Shown here piece after piece: positions 1 through 6,851 of a stretch of 64,000 bases of DNA. Both the position numbers and the translations under genes were made by a program. This DNA is from CAZBUK01 sp964495085 (GTDB lineage Bacteria; Bacteroidota; Ignavibacteria; T3Sed10-11). Position 1 is the first letter of the stretch. Every line of letters begins with the position of its first letter. The notes under the pieces were generated by a model. The model ran no database searches. It had not been told where the DNA came from and worked only from the letters and a program-made list of their open reading frames with translations. Location of the stretch: the NCBI GenBank assembly GCA_964495085.1, contig CAZBUK010000005.1, forward strand, positions 9,177 through 73,176, read 5' to 3'.

Positions 1-10
1 AAAGGGTCCA

Positions 11-397
11 ATGGAGAAGATGGGAATGCAAAGGACCGGTAGTATAGTGAAGAAAATGGAAGACACCAGTATAGTAAAGGAGAAAGATATGAAGGGAGTG
101 AAAGTCGACAGCAAGAAGGCAGATAGCTCGACGACAGAAACGGCGCTCACCGGGACACATCTCCTCATGCTCGATATAACTGATGCTGAAAGCGGAAACG
201 AAGTTGACGGTGCCAGCGCCAAGATCGATATTGTGTCTCCATCAGATATTAACTCTTCAGTCGATCTCACGACGACGATTATGAGCCACTTTGGTAGCGG
301 TCTCACGCTTGATGAAGAAGGGTTGTATGATTTTACCCTCAGTGTGGATGTTCGTGGAGTATCCACAACAACACAATTCCAACATACAGTAGAGTAG
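11..397 (+). CDS. Hypothetical protein, YtkA/FixH-like C-terminal domain (possibly partial)
   Basis: A 128 aa reading frame opens ten bases into the window, so the true N-terminus may lie outside it. The first 45 residues are low-complexity and rich in Lys, Ser and Thr. From about residue 48 the protein looks like one beta-sandwich domain: 'THLLMLDITD', then 'HFGSGLTLDEEGLYDF', then 'FQHTVE' at the end. That order (ligand-like His strand, 'HFG.G..L.E.G.Y' turn, final His) resembles YtkA-like periplasmic domains. No signal peptide is visible in the part seen. The family call is by pattern only and the role is unknown. Confidence 0.55.
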   Translation: MEKMGMQRTGSIVKKMEDTSIVKEKDMKGVKVDSKKADSSTTETALTGTHLLMLDITDAESGNEVDGASAKIDIVSPSDINSSVDLTTTIMSHFGSGLTLDEEGLYDFTLSVDVRGVSTTTQFQHTVE

Positions 398-568
398 GTA
401 AGATCTGACACAGGTTATTCGAGCATTGTGACGGTGTAAAGCAGCATTGGCACAATGCTTGAATGGCTTAATCCTGCATTCGTAAATGTAGTACTGTGTG
501 TATCGTATGAATGTATATTATTACAACAATATCCGGTTTGAGTAACTGTCAATAGTTGTGGAAATTAA

Positions 569-1300
569 ATGAAGCGGCATTTCGTACCTGCGTTGATTCT
601 TATGAGTTCTCATCGTATCAATAGTTTTCGCTACAACCATATAGCCATTGTTCCGTCTTGTGCGACGTACACTATTTCTCAGAAGTTGAAACACCAAACA
701 GACAGCCGACATACGCGTTCGAAGACGTCGAACAGCATTGCTTCTCAGTTTGACAACGCTAAATGGACCCAGCACCGTTGGTGACGGACACGGGGGAACT
801 TCTCGCGTATTGCTTTCCCAAGCCCCGGTATTCCATCACCCATAACCAGACCGATCCATTCGACACCGCGTTTCTTTATGTCGTCAAAAACCTCCTCCCA
901 CGACTGTTCACTCTCCCGGTAGCCTTCGGCCAACGAGAGGAGTTCCCTCTTCCCATCCCTTCGTACCCCCAGGAAACCAGCAAACAAAGCGTTTCGTCAA
1001 TCGGACCCCGTTTGGGATAGATCCCATCGGCCCATAGGTAGAGGTATTCCTTTTCCTAAGGGCGGCATTTCCACGTATGATACTCTTTTTCCCACTTTTT
1101 CTTTAAATGGACGATGTTTGTGGGAGAAAGAGGAGCCCCTTCACCAAGAAGCCAGCCCAGGGCGGGATCAAAATAGCCTGTTGAAAGACCGTGCAGATAT
1201 TACTCCGGAAGGAGGGTTTTCAACTCCTCGGTCAGTCGCTCATAGCGAGAGACAATTTCTGACATATGAAGATAACTCGGTTTGTATCTGTTATTTCTCT
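569..1300 (-). pseudogene. Decayed IS256-type (mutator) transposase
   Basis: Read on the minus strand this stretch carries recognisable blocks of an IS256-family DDE transposase in the right order. From high to low coordinates they are 'YLHGLSTGYFDPAL', 'LGEGAPLSP', 'KKWEKEYHTWKCR', 'YLYLWADGIYPK', 'DGKRELLSLAEGYRES' and 'VMGDGIPGLGKAI', then 'RCWVH'. The frame is broken by a TAA after 'LLPE' (near 1203), a TAG after 'KCRP' (near 1066) and a frameshift at a run of five G near 967-972. After 'RCWVH' the text jumps to C-terminal blocks ('RRLRTR', then 'RRTRRNNGYMVVAKTID'), so an internal segment including the last catalytic acid is deleted. No terminal repeats were found. It abuts the first leader copy. 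Confidence 0.85.
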
Positions 1301-1313
1301 TAATCAGGAGAAT

Positions 1314-1420
1314 TAGTCCATTATTCATCCCTTTGGACGATTGATTCCCTGCCCAAATTAGTTGTACTTTAATAGCAGGAGACTAGTTGAAATTCGGCAA
1401 AGGGGAAGCCGGATTTCTTC
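1314..1420 (+). ncRNA. Structured leader, copy A
   Basis: First of three related leaders. Hairpin 1 is GTCCA (1316-1320) with TGGAC (1334-1338) around a 13-nt loop. Hairpin 2 is GAAATTCGGC (1389-1398) with GCCGGATTTC (1408-1417) around AAAGGGGAA. CCCTT in loop 1 (1329-1333) is complementary to AAGGG in loop 2 (1400-1404), which allows a loop-loop contact. The small ORF starts 36 nt after hairpin 2. Transcription of the element is inferred. Confidence 0.55.
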
Positions 1421-1455
1421 TATTCATTGACTGTGATTAAAGTGGGGAGGATAAA

Positions 1456-1704
1456 ATGGATAAGCAAAAGCATCAATCCGGTCACAAATCAGAAGCAGAA
1501 TTTATTGATTGGCAGGAGACTTCCTGGGTAACACGCAGGGCTATATTTACTATACCTGCTGACAAACATCCGTCGTATGGTTCTACGGTTTGTGAACCGA
1601 CTTTACGTGCTCTTAAGCATCGCATTCCACTAATACCGTATTATGAAGGTAATATAATGAATTGGTGTCCCTCAAATAATGAACACGGAATGAGAAGAGA
1701 ATAA
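1456..1704 (+). CDS. Small protein of unknown family, module copy 1
   Basis: This gene encodes 82 aa, and GGAGG lies just before the ATG. It is a clear paralogue of the proteins at 2576 and 3811. Shared blocks are 'KSEA.FI.WQ' near residue 15, an 'A.F.I.AD.HPS.GSTV' core at about residues 33-49 and 'EPTLR.L...IP' after it. This copy is the most diverged; for example 'FIDWQ' stands where the others have 'FIGWQ', and a Cys replaces Ser in 'STVCEPTL'. No signal peptide, membrane segment or metal motif is visible. Its stop codon abuts an ATG that is the remnant of a regulator start. I do not recognise the family, and function is unknown. Confidence 0.75.
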   Translation: MDKQKHQSGHKSEAEFIDWQETSWVTRRAIFTIPADKHPSYGSTVCEPTLRALKHRIPLIPYYEGNIMNWCPSNNEHGMRRE

Positions 1705-1761
1705 ATGGTAAAACGAACGAGTATTGTGGGGTGTAAAATCCTATTCAGGAGTACGCTATGA
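1705..1761 (+). pseudogene. Stub of a truncated response-regulator gene
   Basis: Directly after the small gene's TAA an ATG opens an 18-codon frame starting 'MVKRTSIV'. The surrounding bases, from 'gaacacggaatgagaagaga' onward, align with the junction where copies 2 and 3 start their regulator genes (TAG-ATG and TAG-TTG). Here similarity ends within about 20 bases of the start, so the regulator body is missing. The stub's TGA overlaps the ATG of the barrel gene as ATGA. Confidence 0.6.
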
Positions 1762-2387
1762 AACGATTTACAACGATATTATGTGCAATTGTTATATTGG
1801 TTGTTAGTGCACATGTTATCAACGCCCAACCCCCCGGTTTTGGATTAAAAGGAGGGCTGAATTTTTCGAATTTCGGAGGAGATGATGCAGGAACGTGGGA
1901 TTCACGATCAGGTTTTTCATTCGGCGGGTTCCTCAACTCCTCATTCTCGGAAATGTTCTATATCCAACCGGAACTTCTTTACACAACGAAGGGTGCTTCA
2001 ACAACATCCACCTTTGAAACTGGTGACAGAGTTACCCGCAGCCTAAAATTCTCTTACTTCGAAATCCCGATCCTCGGAAAACTGGTAATACCGTTAAAAA
2101 ATTCAAGCTTTCAGCCCATGGTTTATGCGGGACCGTACATGGCATTTAAATTGAGCAGTAAGTTACACATTGAGGGTGACGATTTGGAAACCGAAAGCAG
2201 CTACGATGACGCGAGGACGACCGATTTTGGCTTAGTTTTCGGCGGAGGCGTTGGATTTCCGGTCAGAGAAAATATTCTTGGTGTTGAGATTCGATACAAC
2301 TTGGGCTTAACATCATTCGATGATTCCGATGATAATTTCAACATAAAACACAACCTATTTATGGTGATACTATCGTTTCAGATATGA
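1758..2387 (+). CDS. PorT-like outer-membrane beta-barrel protein
   Basis: The protein has 209 aa. Residues 1-23 form a signal peptide that ends '...VINAQ', the usual cleavage style in the FCB group. The mature part begins 'FGLKGGLNFSNF' and shows alternating aromatic beta-strands ('YIQPELLYTTKG', 'YFEIPILGKL', 'FGGGVGFPV', 'VEIRYNLGLTSF') and ends with a hydrophobic strand 'FMVILSFQI'. That is typical of PorT/OmpW-like eight-strand barrels (PF13568 type). AGGAG at 1748-1752 sets the start. It occupies the slot filled by regulators in module copies 2 and 3. The role in the cell is unknown; outer-membrane location is inferred. Confidence 0.8.
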   Translation: MKRFTTILCAIVILVVSAHVINAQPPGFGLKGGLNFSNFGGDDAGTWDSRSGFSFGGFLNSSFSEMFYIQPELLYTTKGASTTSTFETGDRVTRSLKFSYFEIPILGKLVIPLKNSSFQPMVYAGPYMAFKLSSKLHIEGDDLETESSYDDARTTDFGLVFGGGVGFPVRENILGVEIRYNLGLTSFDDSDDNFNIKHNLFMVILSFQI

Positions 2388-2431
2388 AGCTTTGTTATCG
2401 ATTTATGCTGTAATTGCCAGCGGTCAGGCGA

Positions 2432-2540
2432 TTTAGTCCATTATTCATCCCTTTGGACGATTGATTCCCCGCTCAATTTAGTTTTACTTTAATAGCAGGA
2501 GTTGACTTGAGATTCGGCAAAGGGGAAACCGGGTCTCTTC
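2432..2540 (+). ncRNA. Structured leader, copy B
   Basis: Hairpin 1 is GTCCA (2436-2440) with TGGAC (2454-2458). Hairpin 2 is GAGATTCGGC (2509-2518) with ACCGGGTCTC (2528-2537) around AAAGGGGAA. Compared with copy A, the third base pair changes from A-T to G-C on both sides, and T-A becomes T-G at the fifth. The loop-loop complement CCCTT/AAGGG is kept. Confidence 0.55.
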
Positions 2541-2575
2541 TAAATCAAATATTCGATTAATGTGAAGAGGACACC

Positions 2576-2824
2576 ATGGGTAAGCGTTCAAATCGATCTG
2601 ATACAAAATCAGATGCGATATTCATCGGGTGGCAGAAAACTACAGGGGGCGCAGACCTGGCGCTTTTTAATGTTACTGCGGATGCCCATCCATCGCACGG
2701 TTCTACTGTGAGTGAGCCGACCCTGCGTAAACTTAATCTTCAGATTCCCCGAATTAATCCTCCTGAACACGAAGCGAATGAGTCCGTTTCCTCAAAAAAA
2801 GAACGGGAAATGAGAAAAGAATAG
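2576..2824 (+). CDS. Small protein of unknown family, module copy 2
   Basis: The gene encodes 82 aa behind a GAGG ribosome site. The N-terminus 'KRSNRSDTKS' is basic and hydrophilic. The core has 'FIGWQ' near residue 17, 'LALFNVTADAHPSHGSTVSE' at about residues 29-48 and 'TLRKL' and 'IPR' after it. The last 20 residues are charged, mostly Lys, Glu and Arg. Its TAG is followed at once by the ATG of the regulator at 2825, so the two are almost certainly translated together. No known domain is recognised. A small adaptor, sensor or modulator of the adjacent regulator is a guess from context alone. Confidence 0.8.
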   Translation: MGKRSNRSDTKSDAIFIGWQKTTGGADLALFNVTADAHPSHGSTVSEPTLRKLNLQIPRINPPEHEANESVSSKKEREMRKE

Positions 2825-3538
2825 ATGGCAAAGAAAAAGAATGTTCCGATAAAAATCAGGTTATTGCTTATCGAGGATAATCGCATTCTGCGAGACGGAA
2901 TAGTGGCGATGCTTAGAGGAAACCGGGATATAAAAGTCGTAGCTGCGACGGGAAGCGGGAAAAGCCGTATTCTCAAAATCCATGAATTGAAACCGAATGT
3001 TATCCTTTTAAATTTAGGGCTGCGGAGTCAAAACAGTTTACACGTCGTGGAAATAATAAAGAAAGAGTTTCCACGAGCCAGAGTGATCGTCATGGACCTT
3101 GCTCCTGCACAGGGGGATATTCTTCACTTTGTGAAGGCAGGAGCTTCGGGTTTTATCCTGAAAGATGCATCGCCGGAAGATTTTCTCAATGCGATACGCT
3201 CGGTTGCAGAAGGAAGAAAAATTCTTCCTCCTATTCATAATGGATCGCTCTTTTCACAGATTGTCGAACGTGCAATCGATGAAGGAAAACCGGATCTCAC
3301 AAAAGCGATACGGATGACTAATCGTGAAAAGGAAGTTATCGGGCTCATCAACGAAGGTTTAACCAACAAGGAAATATCGAAACGACTTCGGGTGGCTGCA
3401 TACACCGTTAAAAGTCATGTTCATAATATTATGGAAAAGCTGGCGCTTCACACACGCTTACAGGCTGCCGATTATACTTTTACCAATGGGTCCCTCGCGA
3501 AGGAGATAGCAAAGGGTATTTCGATTATCACTAAGTAG
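2825..3538 (+). CDS. NarL/LuxR-type regulator with phospho-acceptor-less receiver, copy 2
   Basis: The protein has 237 aa: a CheY-like receiver (about residues 11-130) and a LuxR-type helix-turn-helix (about residues 160-215, 'TNREKEVIGLINEGLTNKEI' then 'TVKSHVHNIMEKL'). The acidic pair is present (E17, D18), as is the conserved Lys (K113 in 'GFILKDAS'). The phospho-acceptor position reads 'VILLNLGL', so Asn63 stands where Asp is required, and the switch Thr/Ser position is Asp91. This points to a DNA-binding regulator not controlled by ordinary phosphorylation. No histidine kinase is nearby. It is coupled to the small gene upstream and is a close paralogue of the gene at 4060. Confidence 0.85.
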   Translation: MAKKKNVPIKIRLLLIEDNRILRDGIVAMLRGNRDIKVVAATGSGKSRILKIHELKPNVILLNLGLRSQNSLHVVEIIKKEFPRARVIVMDLAPAQGDILHFVKAGASGFILKDASPEDFLNAIRSVAEGRKILPPIHNGSLFSQIVERAIDEGKPDLTKAIRMTNREKEVIGLINEGLTNKEISKRLRVAAYTVKSHVHNIMEKLALHTRLQAADYTFTNGSLAKEIAKGISIITK

Positions 3539-3667
3539 ATAACCGAATCTCTCCATTTCAATTAACGTCTGCCGGATTGAGAGGAATTCAACTCTCCAGC
3601 TTACGGTTCAAGAGTTACTTTCTTCTTCAGTGTATTCGATGGCCTCACCTTTACCTCAATCAATAGA

Positions 3668-3776
3668 TTTAGTCCATTATTCATCCCTCTGGACGATTGA
3701 AACCCTGCTCAATATATCTGTACCTTGCATTTAGAAGATTAGTTGAGACCCGGCATGGGGGGATGCGGGTCTCTTC
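3668..3776 (+). ncRNA. Structured leader, copy C
   Basis: Hairpin 1 is GTCCA (3672-3676) with TGGAC (3690-3694). Hairpin 2 is GAGACCCGGC (3745-3754) with TGCGGGTCTC (3764-3773); the outer eight pairs form, with C-G pairs where copies A and B have T-A or T-G. The loops differ from A and B, yet ATCCCTC in loop 1 (3683-3689) can still pair with GGGGGAT (3758-3764), including one G-T wobble. Confidence 0.55.
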
Positions 3777-3810
3777 TATAAATGTTCGATTTTAATGTGT
3801 GGAGGGCACA

Positions 3811-4020
3811 ATGGCGAAACGTTCAAATCGATCCGATACAAAATCAGAAGCGGTATTCATAGGGTGGCAGGAAGGACTTGGAGGTACACGTTTGGCCCTA
3901 TTTAACATTACGGCAGATGGACATCCGGCCAGCGGTTCAACGGTTAGTGAGACGACTCTGCGTGAACTTGATATTCAGGTTCCCCGAGTACCGTTTAATA
4001 AAAGTAAAGCGAACGAGTAA
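3811..4020 (+). CDS. Small protein of unknown family, module copy 3 (shortened)
   Basis: The gene encodes 69 aa behind GGAGG. It keeps 'KRSNRSDTKSEA', 'FIGWQ', 'LALFNITADGHP', 'GSTVSETTLREL' and 'QVPR'. It is shorter than copy 2 because a stop appears after 'KANE', where copy 2 continues 12 codons; DNA similarity continues past the stop up to the regulator start ('gaacgggaaatgggag'). The charged tail is therefore lost, leaving a 39-nt gap to the TTG start of the regulator. The conserved core is intact, so the protein may still work. Function unknown. Confidence 0.75.
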   Translation: MAKRSNRSDTKSEAVFIGWQEGLGGTRLALFNITADGHPASGSTVSETTLRELDIQVPRVPFNKSKANE

Positions 4021-4059
4021 CGTTCCTCAATTAATGAACGGGAAATGGGAGCAGAGTAG

Positions 4060-4776
4060 TTGGTAAAGAATAAAAGCAGCTCAATAAAAAAAATCCGGTT
4101 ACTGCTTATAGAAGATAACCGCATTTTGCGTGACGGCATCGTGGCGATGCTGAGAGGACACCGGGAAATAAAAGTCGTTGCAGCATCGGGAAGCAGCAAG
4201 GATCGCATTCTCAAGATCCATGAACTGAAACCGAATGTTATACTTCTGAATTTAGGGCTGCGGAGTCAAAACAGTTTACACATCGTGGAAATAATAAAGA
4301 AGGAGTTTCCCCAGGCAAGAGTGATTATAATGGACCTTGCACCTGCACAGGGAGATATCCAGCACTTTGTCAAGGCAGGTGCATCCGGTTTTATCCTGAA
4401 AGACGCGTCGCCGGTTGATTTTATCTCAACAATACGTGCAGTTGCAGAAGGAAGGGAAATTCATCCACCTGAAGTTGATGAGTCGCTCTTTACAAAGATC
4501 GTCGAACGTGCAATCGATGAAGGAAAATCGAATCTCATATCAGCGGTACGAATAACCAAACGTGAGAACGAAGTTATCGAACTCATCAGCGAAGGTTTAA
4601 CCAACAAAGAAATTGCCAGGGAACTTCGAATAGCCGCTTACACCGTTAAGAGTCATGTCCATAATATAATGGAAAAACTGGCGCTCCACACACGTTTGGA
4701 GGTCGCCAATTATTCCTACGATGATGGCGCTCTTGCGAAAGAGATAGTGAAAGGCATTTCGATCATCAATACCTAA
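4060..4776 (+). CDS. NarL/LuxR-type regulator with phospho-acceptor-less receiver, copy 3
   Basis: The protein has 238 aa and starts with TTG immediately after an in-frame TAG, the same junction as in copies 1 and 2. The receiver keeps the Glu-Asp pair ('LLIEDN') and the Lys of 'GFILKDAS', but again has 'VILLNLGL' with Asn in place of the phospho-acceptor Asp (residue 64) and Asp at the Thr/Ser switch position. The C-terminal LuxR HTH reads 'TKRENEVIELISEGLTNKEI' then 'TVKSHVHNIMEKL'. It differs from copy 2 mostly in the linker and the C-terminal tail. The radical SAM gene starts 20 nt later, so it may share the transcript. Confidence 0.85.
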   Translation: MVKNKSSSIKKIRLLLIEDNRILRDGIVAMLRGHREIKVVAASGSSKDRILKIHELKPNVILLNLGLRSQNSLHIVEIIKKEFPQARVIIMDLAPAQGDIQHFVKAGASGFILKDASPVDFISTIRAVAEGREIHPPEVDESLFTKIVERAIDEGKSNLISAVRITKRENEVIELISEGLTNKEIARELRIAAYTVKSHVHNIMEKLALHTRLEVANYSYDDGALAKEIVKGISIINT

Positions 4777-4796
4777 TTTCTACTGAGCCAGCACGC

Positions 4797-6848
4797 ATGC
4801 AACAAGCAACAATCCAAATCCGGGAATCTTCACCTTTAAGTTTCCCGAAAGACTTCAAAACGACAGGCACATACGGTATTCGTGAGATTGATATAACGCT
4901 CATCCGTGCGACCAACTACACCGATGACGGGTATCCGATAAAAATGCGTATAAATGTTATACGCAGCAACACACTGACCCAGATGGCGGCGCTCACCCGC
5001 GATATCGTCAATTTCCCGTTTTTTAAGGATGTGCAGGTGAATGTTCGTACCATTGACGAAGCGTATGAGAACGTTCCGGTTAAGGAAATCCTAAAAAAAT
5101 CGAACAAACCGGGTGTGAAATCGATTGTTATGGTTGTCGGCGTGCAATCGAATCAATTCCCGCGTGCGCAGGATATCGCTGCATGGTTTCTTCCGCATGA
5201 GATCCCGGTTCTAATAGGCGGATTTCACGTCAGCGGCATGCTTGCAATGATCGGTGAGACCGACGACCTCAAATACGCAGAGTCAAAAGGAATTGTGCTG
5301 GTTGCAGGGGAGGTCGAGAACGGAAGATTGCCGGAAGTGCTTGAAGATGTGGTACGGAAAAAGCCCAAGCCGTTATATAATTTTTTAAACCCGACTCCCG
5401 ATCTTACCGACCTGCCGATACCGCGTCTCACACGAGCCGACTTTAAAAAATCGGCTTCGAAATTTGCAACGCTCGATACCGGACGCGGTTGTGTGTTTAA
5501 CTGCGATTTCTGTACGATAATCAACGTACAGGGACGAACGATGCGATGTCGGGATCCGAAACAAGTCGGCGAGTTTGTTCGGAAAAGTCATTATGAAGCG
5601 GGTGTTACACACTGTTTCTTTACAGATGATAACATTGCACGCAACCCTCTCTGGCGCGAATTATTTGCCGAACTTATCCATATTCGTGAAGAAGAAAATA
5701 TCCCTTTTACGTTTATGATGCAAAGCGATCTCGCTGCGCGAAAAATGAAAGGCGGTGATTTCTTCGAACTTGCCGCACGCGCCGGTTGTAATCAGGTGTT
5801 CTTCGGTGTTGAGAGTGTAAATAAAGAAAATCTTCGCGCGGAAACGAAATTTCAAAATCAGGTTAATCAGTACAAAGATCTTGTCGATCATTGTAATTCA
5901 GTCGGCATCACTTGTCACGCAGGATACATCCTCGGTCTGCCGTTCGATACGCCAGATAGCATAAAGGAGGATATAACGGAACTGCAGCGTATGGGATTCG
6001 ACTCCACTTCCTTCTATATCCTCTCTCCGCTGCCCGGTTCGAAAGACCATCAAGTGTGGTGGAATGAAGGCCGCTGGATGGATGAGGATTTCAATACATA
6101 CGATTCGCATCACGTAGCGGTTGAGCCGGAACGCATGTCACGGGAAGAGCTGCAGCAGGCATATCATGATGCATGGGAACAGTTCTATTCGACAGAACAT
6201 ATGGTGAACGTTCTCAAAAAGTGGCGGCATGACAAATGGCATTATTGGGATCGTGTATCATTCTTTGCATGGTATATTTACACTTCCCGCATTGAACGCT
6301 TACATCCGATGAACTGCGGTTTCTGGACGCTTCGGTATCGCAATGACCGTCGTCCCGGTTTTCCGAAAGAGGCGTTCATCCCATTCTGGTGGAGACGGGT
6401 TACTTCTTCATTGCAAAAGTTAAAAGGCATCTTGGGTATCTATCTACAGCTTCAGGAGGTATGGCTCAGAAGTCGTCCGAAATCTCGATCCGAAGAGGCG
6501 CTCTTCGAGTTGATCGCAACCACGAAAAAAGATGTCGTCGACTGGAGAGATTTGAAGGCGAACGAACTTGTCGAATACTATAAAAAGTTACAACAAGAGA
6601 TACCGGAAATAAAAATCCCTTCAGTACCGACCTTATGGCTGAAGAAGAAAAATCCGGTTAAGTATGTGTATACTCGTTCATATTTTCAGGATGTCTGGAG
6701 ACAATGGTATAAACACGTGTGGAATCCGGTCAAGTGGTTTGAGGTATGGGCGTTTGAGTTCGTAAACGGCGTCCGTTTTTTGACAAACTTTGCCAAGATA
6801 GGAAAAGAATCCAAAGGTTCCGCAATGCGTGCAGCAAGTCGGCAGTAA
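4797..6848 (+). CDS. B12-binding radical SAM protein
   Basis: The protein has 683 aa. Residues of about 60-200 look like a cobalamin-binding Rossmann region ('VMVVGVQSNQFPRAQDIAAW', then 'IPVLIGGFHVSG'). The radical SAM core follows with the cluster motif Cys232-x3-Cys236-x2-Cys239 ('GRGCVFNCDFCTI'), 'FTDDNIARN' and 'FFGVESVNKENL'. The C-terminal 250 residues are rich in Trp, Tyr and Arg and unusual in length. Such proteins methylate or rearrange unreactive carbons; substrate is unknown. It is 20 nt after a module regulator and 3 nt before the AI-2E permease gene, so an operon is likely. Confidence 0.85.
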   Translation: MQQATIQIRESSPLSFPKDFKTTGTYGIREIDITLIRATNYTDDGYPIKMRINVIRSNTLTQMAALTRDIVNFPFFKDVQVNVRTIDEAYENVPVKEILKKSNKPGVKSIVMVVGVQSNQFPRAQDIAAWFLPHEIPVLIGGFHVSGMLAMIGETDDLKYAESKGIVLVAGEVENGRLPEVLEDVVRKKPKPLYNFLNPTPDLTDLPIPRLTRADFKKSASKFATLDTGRGCVFNCDFCTIINVQGRTMRCRDPKQVGEFVRKSHYEAGVTHCFFTDDNIARNPLWRELFAELIHIREEENIPFTFMMQSDLAARKMKGGDFFELAARAGCNQVFFGVESVNKENLRAETKFQNQVNQYKDLVDHCNSVGITCHAGYILGLPFDTPDSIKEDITELQRMGFDSTSFYILSPLPGSKDHQVWWNEGRWMDEDFNTYDSHHVAVEPERMSREELQQAYHDAWEQFYSTEHMVNVLKKWRHDKWHYWDRVSFFAWYIYTSRIERLHPMNCGFWTLRYRNDRRPGFPKEAFIPFWWRRVTSSLQKLKGILGIYLQLQEVWLRSRPKSRSEEALFELIATTKKDVVDWRDLKANELVEYYKKLQQEIPEIKIPSVPTLWLKKKNPVKYVYTRSYFQDVWRQWYKHVWNPVKWFEVWAFEFVNGVRFLTNFAKIGKESKGSAMRAASRQ

Positions 6849-6851
6849 TTT

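Noticed and set aside
1394..1410. GG-N10-GC in leader copy A as a sigma-54 promoter
   Set aside because: Copies B and C do not keep the spacing or the GC, and the bases are part of a paired stem.
2945..2965. 'GSGKS' in the regulator as a P-loop
   Set aside because: It is a loop of the receiver fold, not conserved in the paralogue ('GSSKD'), and lacks the full GxxxxGK[ST] form.
4797..6848. Radical SAM protein as the missing AmmeMemoRadiSam partner
   Set aside because: It is a cobalamin-type enzyme with a long C-terminal region, far from the AMMECR1/Memo genes, and has none of the short partner's layout.
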